A DNA stretch of 64,000 bases. It comes from Flammeovirga agarivorans (GTDB lineage Bacteria > Bacteroidota > Bacteroidia > Cytophagales > Flammeovirgaceae). The stretch is from assembly GCF_012641475.1 (NCBI RefSeq), contig NZ_JABAIL010000015.1, positions 62,001-126,000 on the forward strand. Reading direction: 5' to 3'. Shown one piece after another: positions 1 through 6,407 of the stretch (positions are counted from its first letter, which is position 1; each line of letters starts with the position of its first letter). The notes under the pieces are model-generated. The model worked only from the letters and a program-made list of their open reading frames with translations. It had not been told where the DNA came from and did no database searches. The position numbers were made by a program, and so were the translations under genes.

Positions 1-1
1 T

Positions 2-43
2 GCGATGCGTATCCGTAAAGTACCTCAAGGTTCTTTTGCTTAA
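2..43 (+). CDS. C-terminal tail of an upstream gene (partial)
   Basis: An open frame enters from the left edge and ends at the TAA at 41-43. Only 13 residues are visible, ending RIRKVPQGSFA. The stop lies 27 bases before the first deoxynucleoside kinase, with no terminator between them, so the two genes are probably co-transcribed. The family cannot be identified from so short a tail. Confidence 0.5.
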   Translation, partial: AMRIRKVPQGSFA

Positions 44-70
44 TTCATTACTAACAAAAAAACAAAAAAC

Positions 71-694
71 ATGTATATCGCAATCGCAGGCAATATTGGT
101 AGTGGAAAAACAACGCTAACGGGTAAACTTGCTGAGCACTTTGGTTGGGAACCGCGCTATGAAAGTGCAGACGACAACCCTTACTTAGAAGATTTTTATG
201 AGGACATGTCTAAATGGGCATTCCCTTTACAGATATATTTCTTAAACAGTCGTTACCGTCAGGTAATGGAAGTTTCAAGAACAGAACAGCCTATCATTCA
301 AGACAGATCTTTATATGAAGATGCACACATCTTCTCTCGTCAATTGAATGCGGATGGTCATCTTACGGATAGAGATGCAGAATGCTTTAAGTCTGTATTC
401 GATTCTGTTACAGAAACAGCTCCGGCTCCAGACTTATTGATTTACTTAAGAACAAGCGTACCACAATTATTGGATCATATTCGTAAACGTGGCCGTGAAT
501 ACGAACAAAGTATTTCTAGAGCTTATCTTACAGGTTTAAATGAGTATTACGAAGAGTGGATTTCCAATTATGATAGCGGTAAATTATTAATTATCGATAT
601 GGAGGATAAAGATTTCGTAGAGAACTCGGCAGACCTTCAACAAATTATTGGAAGCATTGATGCTGAATTGCACGCACAAAAAGCTCGTGTATAA
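71..694 (+). CDS. Deoxynucleoside kinase (dNK/dGK-dAK family), copy 1
   Basis: Cytosolic enzyme predicted to phosphorylate deoxynucleosides to monophosphates for nucleotide salvage. The 207-residue length is normal for the family. The P-loop GNIGSGKT is at residues 7-14, QDRS (the DRS substrate/catalytic motif) at 77-80, and an arginine-rich lid segment containing KRGREYEQSI lies near 140-150. The ATG at 71 puts the P-loop at the very N-terminus, as expected. A paralogue with the same motifs follows about 120 bases downstream. Substrate preference (dA/dG versus dC/dT) cannot be read by eye; in Bacteroidota most members of this group are purine deoxynucleoside kinases. Confidence 0.9.
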   Translation: MYIAIAGNIGSGKTTLTGKLAEHFGWEPRYESADDNPYLEDFYEDMSKWAFPLQIYFLNSRYRQVMEVSRTEQPIIQDRSLYEDAHIFSRQLNADGHLTDRDAECFKSVFDSVTETAPAPDLLIYLRTSVPQLLDHIRKRGREYEQSISRAYLTGLNEYYEEWISNYDSGKLLIIDMEDKDFVENSADLQQIIGSIDAELHAQKARV

Positions 695-724
695 ATCTGA
701 ACAAGAGGAATACTATTTTAAAAG

Positions 725-756
725 CGTGTGTTATCTAAAATGACACACGTTTTTTG
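725..756 (+). terminator. Intrinsic terminator after the first kinase
   Basis: A 7-bp stem (CGTGTGT at 725-731 with ACACACG at 743-749) is followed by a run of T from 750. It separates the two kinase genes, so the second probably has its own promoter or depends on readthrough. Confidence 0.7.
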
Positions 757-812
757 TGACTTCTTATCGATTATTTATTAACCTACATCACAAGTTTAGA
801 CTTCAAGATATA

Positions 813-1424
813 ATGCAATACATTGCCATAGCAGGGAATATTGGTTCAGGGAAAACTACGCTTACAAAAATGTTATCAGAACACTTTGGTTGGAAAGCGG
901 AGTTTGAAAGTACTGCCGATAATCCATATTTAGAGGATTTCTATAACGATATGAAAAGATGGGCTTTTCATACTCAGATTCGTTTTCTAGATAACAGCTT
1001 TCAGCAAATGCTTGATCTTCGTACTAGCAACAAGGCGGTTGTTCAAGACCGTTCATTTGATGAAAATGCTCATATCTTTGCCCGTAACCTTCATACTTCA
1101 GGTATTATGGATGAAAGAGACTTTGAATCTTACTGGAAGCTTTTTGTCAGTATGTCGTCTCAATTGCCAAAGCCTGACCTATTGATTTACCTTGATACAG
1201 ATTATGAACGATTAATCTCTCAAATTCAGAAGCGAGGACGTTCGTATGAACAAACTATCCCAGAAGATTATTTGAAGGGACTGAACGTATTGTATAATGA
1301 ATGGATCGATAACTACGAAGGACCTTTGCTCCGTTTAAAAATGGAAGATGTTGATTTTGTAGAGCGATCAGAAGATTTTTATAAAATTGTATCAGAAGTG
1401 GATGACTTACTTTCTGTAGTATAA
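813..1424 (+). CDS. Deoxynucleoside kinase (dNK family), copy 2
   Basis: A 203-residue paralogue of the preceding gene. The ATG at 813 gives the same N-terminus (MQYIAIAGNIGSGKTT); an earlier in-frame start at 756 would add a 19-residue tail unlike the family and overlap the upstream terminator. P-loop at residues 7-14, then QDRSFDENAHIF and the lid KRGRSYEQTI. It shares DNPYLEDFY with copy 1 but differs through most of the middle, so the duplication is old. Lactobacilli and some Bacteroidota carry paired kinases that form heterodimers or divide dA and dG/dC; a similar split here is inference. Confidence 0.9.
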   Translation: MQYIAIAGNIGSGKTTLTKMLSEHFGWKAEFESTADNPYLEDFYNDMKRWAFHTQIRFLDNSFQQMLDLRTSNKAVVQDRSFDENAHIFARNLHTSGIMDERDFESYWKLFVSMSSQLPKPDLLIYLDTDYERLISQIQKRGRSYEQTIPEDYLKGLNVLYNEWIDNYEGPLLRLKMEDVDFVERSEDFYKIVSEVDDLLSVV

Positions 1425-1445
1425 TACACAACTGAGCTCAATTTT

Positions 1446-1491
1446 AAGTCATATAGTATGTACAACAGTATATAAACTATATGACTTTTTT
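1446..1491 (+). terminator. Intrinsic terminator after the second kinase
   Basis: A 12-bp perfect stem (AAGTCATATAGT at 1446-1457 with ACTATATGACTT at 1476-1487) followed by T residues. Confidence 0.85.
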
Positions 1492-1828
1492 ATTTCTTGG
1501 TAACTTGTTGATTTATAGCTGTTAATAAGATCAATTTTTCAGTGAATAAAGAAATAATAATTACCTAGTAATAAGAATATTTCAAAACTAATTACTTACC
1601 TTTGTCAGCCGACAAGCAAAACTGGGTTTTCTTAGCTTAAATAATCAATGGAAAATATCTGTTAAGAATTAATTGATATTTTTTTCTGACTAATGTTTAA
1701 ACTATGGATTCTTAGGTAAATAGGCCGTTATCAGTCAATTAAAGGCACTTTTTATAAGTTGTTTCTGTTAATGTCATTGAAATTCAATCATAATAATAGG
1801 ATTTTAATTGATTGTCAGTCATATTTGG

Positions 1829-1860
1829 TTTGTCATTTTGCAGAAGTATGCTTACTTTTG
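1829..1860 (+). promoter_or_regulatory. Bacteroidota-type promoter of rpmH
   Basis: TTTG at 1829-1832, a 20-base spacer, then TACTTTTG at 1853-1860. This matches the primary-sigma consensus of Bacteroidota (TTTG, about 20 bases, TAnnTTTG). Transcription would start near 1867, about 26 bases before the rpmH ATG, which also excludes the longer rpmH frame that begins at 1812. Confidence 0.8.
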
Positions 1861-1892
1861 CAAGCCGAAAAATTCTAATCTTACATAGTACG

Positions 1893-2051
1893 ATGAAAAG
1901 AACATTTCAACCTTCGAACCGCAAGAGAAGAAACAAGCATGGTTTCCGTCAACGTATGCTAACAGCAAACGGACGTAACGTTCTTGCAGCGAGAAGAAAA
2001 AAAGGAAGAAAGAGCCTTACAGTTTCTGACTCAAGAAAACACAAGGCGTAG
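1893..2051 (+). CDS. rpmH: 50S ribosomal protein bL34
   Basis: A 52-residue, very basic protein beginning [19 protein letters not shown], the hallmark of bL34, and ending with a [10 protein letters not shown] tail. It is part of the large ribosomal subunit. The ATG at 1893 is chosen over an upstream in-frame ATG at 1812 because the promoter lies inside that extension and because bL34 always starts at this motif. The classic rpmH-rnpA neighbourhood is kept, but a small ORF and a structured element separate the two genes here. Confidence 0.97.
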   Translation: MKRTFQPSNRKRRNKHGFRQRMLTANGRNVLAARRKKGRKSLTVSDSRKHKA

Positions 2052-2100
2052 TTAGCACTCTAAAATAGAGTGTGTTTCAGAACACTAAAAAATTAATGTG

Positions 2101-2223
2101 ATGAAAACTCGTATCGCAAAAAAAATCTTGAAAAATCAAGAGAAATTGAATTACAACAAAGGTCAAGTTCAAAAAGCTGAACGCCTTGTTGCAAAAAAAC
2201 AAAAAGCTGCCGCTAACGCTTAA
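2101..2223 (+). CDS. Small basic protein of 40 residues between rpmH and rnpA
   Basis: An open frame from ATG 2101 to TAA 2223, 49 bases after rpmH and in the same predicted transcript. The product starts MKTRIAKKILKNQEKLNYN and ends KKQKAAANA. It is rich in lysine, arginine and alanine and lacks Cys, Trp, His, Phe, Pro, Asp and Ser. Its codons (CGT and CGC for Arg, ATC for Ile, GGT for Gly, GCT for Ala) resemble those of the highly expressed rpmH, rpoC and dnaK here rather than average genes, which argues for real and strong translation. No domain is recognised; an amphipathic helix binding ribosomal RNA or nucleic acid is a guess. The terminator stem overlaps its last codons. Confidence 0.75.
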   Translation: MKTRIAKKILKNQEKLNYNKGQVQKAERLVAKKQKAAANA

Positions 2224-2252
2224 TTGACTGACATAGTCTAGCAGCTTTTTAT
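2201..2252 (+). terminator. Intrinsic terminator of the rpmH-small ORF unit
   Basis: AAAAAGCTGC at 2201-2210 pairs perfectly with GCAGCTTTTT at 2241-2250. The 30-base loop contains the stop codon of the 40-codon ORF. Confidence 0.7.
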
Positions 2253-2260
2253 CTTGCGTC

Positions 2261-2360
2261 TCTGTAGAGCATCTTTATGGTGCTCTACGGAAGCCCGCGA
2301 AAAGGTTAAAGAGCTGAAGGTTCGGCGGCAGCAAGTACGACGAACCTTCACTTTTTATTT
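2261..2360 (+). ncRNA. Compact structured element (possible small RNA or rnpA leader)
   Basis: This stretch is clearly more GC-rich than its surroundings and lies after one terminator and before rnpA. It contains an 11-bp stem-loop (2261-2271 with 2281-2291, including one G-T pair), a linker with CCCGCGAAAAGG, and a second perfect 10-bp stem (TGAAGGTTCG at 2315-2324 with CGAACCTTCA at 2341-2350), followed by CTTTTTATTT. The last stem looks like an intrinsic terminator, so the element may be an independent small RNA or a regulated leader of rnpA. It resembles no RNA family I can name; it is too short for RNase P RNA, tmRNA or SRP RNA. Confidence 0.4.
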
Positions 2361-2394
2361 AAAGACCTTTCAAAAAAGTGCAAAGTAGTTTCTT

Positions 2395-2823
2395 ATGGAG
2401 CAGAATAATTTGCCGACATATACAAGGTCCACTTTCCCAAAGTGTGAGCACCTTAAGAGTAAGAGTAGAATAGAGCAGATGTTCAAGAAAGGGCAATCTG
2501 TTTTTTGTTTTCCATACAAAGTATATTACACTTTGTCGGATGATCTTACTACAGCTCCAATACCCCCTCAAGTTTTATTCTCAGTATCAAAGAGAACCTT
2601 CAAGAATGCCTCTGATAGAAACAGGGTTAAACGTCAATTGAAGGAAGCGTATCGCTTAAATAAGAATATCTTAAACATAGAAAATCCTCAAAAAAGCATT
2701 GAGGCAATTTCGTTTGTTTATGTCTCTAAAAAGAAAGAGCCTTACAATTTCCTTGAAAGAAAAATGAAGGCATCTCTTTATAGATTAGTAGATCAATATA
2801 TCGAAAAAGAAGAAGTTGAATAA
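2395..2823 (+). CDS. rnpA: Ribonuclease P protein component
   Basis: A 142-residue basic protein that assists the RNase P ribozyme in 5' maturation of tRNA. The family signature is visible as SKRTFKNASDRNRVKRQLKEAYR (the RNR helix) at about residues 64-86, here split at the motif SDRNRVKRQLKEA. The N-terminal FPKCEHLKSKSRIEQMFKKG is also typical. It follows rpmH as in most bacteria, but no yidC or membrane-protein insertion factor follows; the next gene (viaA) is convergent with only 5 bases between the stop codons. Confidence 0.95.
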   Translation: MEQNNLPTYTRSTFPKCEHLKSKSRIEQMFKKGQSVFCFPYKVYYTLSDDLTTAPIPPQVLFSVSKRTFKNASDRNRVKRQLKEAYRLNKNILNIENPQKSIEAISFVYVSKKKEPYNFLERKMKASLYRLVDQYIEKEEVE

Positions 2824-2828
2824 TTATT

Positions 2829-4316
2829 CTATTTCTTCCTTTTTAGTTTTTTGATTTTTCTAGCAAACTCAGCTAAACTCTCTTTTTTACTGGCTCGATA
2901 CTTCCAAACCAAGTCAAAAGGCTTCAACTCTGGAGCATTCTCAGCACCAAAAGTAACAGCATAAAATCTACTGTCTTTTGATTGTGCTTTTCTCAATTTG
3001 TGCAAGATATCAGTAGATAACTCTGGAATTTTCCCATCTGTAATCAATATCAAATCTGCCATTTTATAGTTTGGTTGTTGCATCTGATCGATAGCTGCAT
3101 GTAACGCGGGTCCTGCATTGGTACCTGCACTAAATGACATAGAAAGGAAATGTATTAGAGGTTCTAAGCCTTCCCTTAAGTTGCTTAGGTCAATCTTCTC
3201 AATTTCATCCTCAGTCGCACCAAAAGAAAAAAGAATACATTCTCGTTTATTTTCCAAAGCCATTTTCATAATTGCAAAGCATAGCGTTTTGGCAATTTGC
3301 TCTGGCTTTCCTAACATGGATGCACTGGTGTCAATACAAAGAATTACCGGCCCAGCAACGTCTTCCTTAGTACTTACTTTCTGACTTTTCTTTCCTTCTT
3401 CTTTTACTGGAGGACGTTCTTCAGCTTTTAGCTCGAAAGTTTGCAGTTTATGCTCAACAAACTTTTTGTAAAAGATCAACTCAGTGTCTTCATTTCCTAA
3501 TAAGGCAGCTTCTGTTGGTAATATTTGTGATAGATCATCACTTTCATGTACACCAATCAAAGACTCTTTGCCATGAGTGAAAGTCCTTCTAAAAGGTTGA
3601 ATTGATATTTCTTCCAGTTGTTCCTTTTCCTCTTCAAGTTCTGCACTGGCATATCTACCTAGTAATTCTACTAACTCTTTTAGCATCTCCTCATCTTCGA
3701 GTAGACGTTCGTACCGAGTGAGTACATCAAAACCAGTACTTTGCCATTTCCCTTTAGCCTTTTCAAACCCTAGCCCAAGATGGTCCATCAATTGGCTGAT
3801 CAGGTGTTGACTTTTGTCGAACTTTGTGGCATTATCACTAAGCTTCTTTTTGAGGTCGTCTTGCTTTTGTTGGGTTTTACCTCCAAGCATTTTACGAACA
3901 CTCTCAATCAGCTTCGACATCATTCCTTTAGTAGATCGACCTTTATCACCGTTGGCGTTACCAGAACGCATTCCGAATGGTAAACTAAGGCGTTTCCTCT
4001 GACGATCAATTTGTGGGGGTTCTGAAGTTGTTTCTGCAATATTTTCAATATGCGTAATCAACTCCTTTACCACATGATCTCTCAAAGATGCATGTCGATG
4101 AATGGAATCTTTTAAACCAGGTGTTTCTAAGATATCATCAATAATAAACTTATAGCCAAGAGCCATATCAGAAAATTCTGAGTTTCTAATATCAGGCTGG
4201 TGTCCTCTGGCTATTTCCGTTAAATAAGAAGCTAAAACCTGGCGGTCATCGGTTTCTCCAAGTGAAGAGAACATTTTAAACTTCTCGATTTCATCAAAAG
4301 AAGTTTTATCCTCCAT
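2829..4316 (-). CDS. viaA: VWA-domain protein, ViaA-like partner of RavA
   Basis: A 495-residue protein whose C-terminal third is a von Willebrand A domain. GPVILCIDTSASM carries the MIDAS motif DxSxS at 329-333, followed by SAGTNAGPAL and an LILITDGK strand. The N-terminal two thirds are helical and charged. Order, length and motifs match E. coli ViaA, which works with the MoxR-type ATPase RavA in modulating respiratory complexes and aminoglycoside sensitivity. It overlaps the upstream ravA by 11 bases, implying translational coupling. The metal-binding residues appear intact. The function in this organism is inferred from the pair. Confidence 0.85.
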   Translation of the reverse strand: MEDKTSFDEIEKFKMFSSLGETDDRQVLASYLTEIARGHQPDIRNSEFSDMALGYKFIIDDILETPGLKDSIHRHASLRDHVVKELITHIENIAETTSEPPQIDRQRKRLSLPFGMRSGNANGDKGRSTKGMMSKLIESVRKMLGGKTQQKQDDLKKKLSDNATKFDKSQHLISQLMDHLGLGFEKAKGKWQSTGFDVLTRYERLLEDEEMLKELVELLGRYASAELEEEKEQLEEISIQPFRRTFTHGKESLIGVHESDDLSQILPTEAALLGNEDTELIFYKKFVEHKLQTFELKAEERPPVKEEGKKSQKVSTKEDVAGPVILCIDTSASMLGKPEQIAKTLCFAIMKMALENKRECILFSFGATEDEIEKIDLSNLREGLEPLIHFLSMSFSAGTNAGPALHAAIDQMQQPNYKMADLILITDGKIPELSTDILHKLRKAQSKDSRFYAVTFGAENAPELKPFDLVWKYRASKKESLAEFARKIKKLKRKK

Positions 4317-5856
4317 AACTACGTTTTAACTTTTCTGTTTGAAGTTTATAATTAAGAATTTGTTTCCACAGATCATTTAAACTTTCATCGATCAATGAAC
4401 GCCAATTTTCTGAAAGGAAGATGTTTTTACCTACACCTTCTTCTCTACTGTGACGTACTTCTTCGATTTCTGTTGAAATCTTATCCAAATATTTTAATAG
4501 TAGATCAGCTTCTTTGTTAAGTTGAACTTTTACATCGTCGGTGATGCTTCTTGCTACTTTACCTAAACGCTGTTCTTTAGAAGATCTTAATTGATATTTA
4601 TGATATTCATGTCCCATACGTACTTCGATTTCAATATCTGAAATCTTACCAATCGTAAAGGTTTCCGTTCTGCCTGTAGATGAGTATAATATAACATCAG
4701 AAGCACCTCGGCCCATCATCTCAAAGTCATCTGCTAAGATACGGTTATTGATTCCGATGAAGTTTTCGATCATGTAATAATCATCATCGATAATAGTAGG
4801 TGTTTCAATAAGAAGCTCTTTTTCTTCTTTTGTCATACTATCAACATCTTTCTCAAAAGATACCAACTGAGAACGGACAGTTTCCATGCTATACTTCGCA
4901 CTCCAACCATATTTTTGAACAGCTCTGGTTACCCATTGTCTCACCATATCAATTTGATCAGGAGTATGCCAAATACAATTGGAAATAAGGAAACAATCTG
5001 ATAGATCGATGCGGTCTCGACCATTCATAAAGGCAGAGGTTCTTAATAAACGAACAATCTTATGCCATCTACGGTCAGAAACATAAATGCTTTCTTCATT
5101 TTCTCCTTTAGAAGATTGGTTGTAACGTTCTATATACTTTCTAACAATCGAAATGACACTAAGTATCTCTTGTGGTACTTTTACAGTGTCAATAATAGGG
5201 CTCCAACCGTCTACTTCAGTTTCATCGAACTTCAATGATTCGTCTACAACAGGCGTAGTAAGTTTAGAAGACGTAATCATATCGAAAAACTTTTGTTCAT
5301 CGATAATTCTATCCACATAAACTCTTACTAGGAAACGGTCCCATATAGCTTCTAGTCCTTCGCCTTTAGCAGGAAGTTCGTTAGAAGCAGATAAAAGTGC
5401 ATGTACTTTTACTTCTATTTCTTGATCACCATTTCTAAATACTTTTTCATTTAGTACAGTAAGAAGGGCATTCTGAATAGAAGGTCCAGCTTTCCATATT
5501 TCATCAAGAAAGACTACAGAAGATCCCGGAAGGTAATTGTCTGTTAATCTTTCGTATTTATCTTCTTTACTAAGTTTTGATATAGAGATAGGGCCAAATA
5601 TTTCATCTGGAGTACTAAATCTATTCATTAGATATTCAAATGAATCGCCGCCTTTGAAGGCATATTTCAATCGTCTTGCAATCATACTTTTACCAACACC
5701 GGGAGGGCCTAGCATAAAAATACTTTCGCCGGCAATGGCACTTAACATCGCTAATGAAAGAACATCTTCTTTTTCATGAAGATCTTCTCCAAGTAAACCC
5801 AGTAGTTTCTTTGATCGCTTACGTACGTCGTAGGCTAAGTTTGAGAGTTCGCTCAT
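4306..5856 (-). CDS. ravA: MoxR-family AAA+ ATPase, RavA-like
   Basis: A 516-residue AAA+ ATPase. Walker A GPPGVGKS at 50-57, then FEYLMNRFSTPDEIFGP, Walker B VVFLDEIWKAGP, sensor region SASNELPAKGEGLEAIWDRF, and YVSDRRWHKIVRLLRTSAF. These segments correspond closely to E. coli RavA, including the C-terminal extension after the AAA+ core. It heads a two-gene operon with viaA. E. coli RavA forms hexamers and binds the inducible lysine decarboxylase; no decarboxylase gene is present in this window. The annotation as RavA rather than a generic MoxR ATPase rests on the pairing and the RFSTP and IWKAGP motifs. Confidence 0.88.
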   Translation of the reverse strand: MSELSNLAYDVRKRSKKLLGLLGEDLHEKEDVLSLAMLSAIAGESIFMLGPPGVGKSMIARRLKYAFKGGDSFEYLMNRFSTPDEIFGPISISKLSKEDKYERLTDNYLPGSSVVFLDEIWKAGPSIQNALLTVLNEKVFRNGDQEIEVKVHALLSASNELPAKGEGLEAIWDRFLVRVYVDRIIDEQKFFDMITSSKLTTPVVDESLKFDETEVDGWSPIIDTVKVPQEILSVISIVRKYIERYNQSSKGENEESIYVSDRRWHKIVRLLRTSAFMNGRDRIDLSDCFLISNCIWHTPDQIDMVRQWVTRAVQKYGWSAKYSMETVRSQLVSFEKDVDSMTKEEKELLIETPTIIDDDYYMIENFIGINNRILADDFEMMGRGASDVILYSSTGRTETFTIGKISDIEIEVRMGHEYHKYQLRSSKEQRLGKVARSITDDVKVQLNKEADLLLKYLDKISTEIEEVRHSREEGVGKNIFLSENWRSLIDESLNDLWKQILNYKLQTEKLKRSYGG

Positions 5857-6407
5857 CGTCTCGCTTATTCTATTTTAATATCAATCTCTTCGTGATGAGA
5901 CCGATAATTCCGATCTAAATAATGAAATGCTAACCTCTTAAGTTAGCGATAAGTGTAAATTAGTGCCCTAAAATATTGAATATTTTTTTCTTGAAAAGCG
6001 ATTTATGTTCTTTGACGAAAGAATTTTTGATGATTTTATAATCAAAACGGCATTTTATGAAAGAAAAACACTCTAACACTATGTAGAAGTAAATAAATTG
6101 AAAAAATTTTGATTACAGTGATTACATATCTGTAAACGCCTTGTCTAAAGTGTGAAATATGGGTAAAAGAATAGAACAGAATGATTGTTTTATTAAAAAC
6201 TAACTTCACTAATTAATCTTAATGGCGAAAGCCGAACTGGTTAAAAACAGAATCTGATTACTGTACTTCTCGTATGAAAGTACCGAATTACTATCAATTT
6301 TGAAGCTTGTTAATTTAAGCTGGCAAAAAATGAGAAAAGCAACCTTTATTCTACCGCTGAATAAGGTTGCTTTATTTTTTATCTATCTATTTCGATAATC
6401 AAGAAAA
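5857..6407. other. 551-base intergenic region with a run of small hairpins
   Basis: No protein gene is supported. It must contain the ravA promoter on the minus strand. Between about 6215 and 6380 there is a series of short stems: GGC-GAAA-GCC, GTACTT/AAGTAC, AGCTT/AAGCT, then a strong terminator. The series could be a plus-strand small RNA or simply the 3' region of the minus-strand DUF5916 gene. Confidence 0.4.
6336..6380. terminator. Bidirectional terminator hairpin
   Basis: AAAGCAACCTTTATTC at 6336-6351 pairs, with one bulge, with GAATAAGGTTGCTTT at 6359-6373. A T run follows on the plus strand and a T-rich stretch on the minus strand, so it can end the minus-strand DUF5916 gene and any plus-strand transcript. 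Confidence 0.7.

Larger units (their letters stand above)
1425..1892. other. Intergenic region before rpmH
   Basis: 468 bases without a convincing protein gene. It holds the kinase terminator, an orphan -7-like element TACCTTTG at 1597-1604 followed about 40 bases later by a weak ATCAAT/ATTGAT stem with a T tract ending near 1687 (possible small RNA), and the rpmH promoter at 1829-1860. The remainder is AT-rich and shows nothing recognisable. Confidence 0.5.

Noticed and set aside
2261-2360. RNase P RNA or another known structural RNA before rnpA
   Set aside because: The element is only about 100 bases and lacks the conserved cores of RNase P RNA, tmRNA, SRP RNA or 6S RNA.
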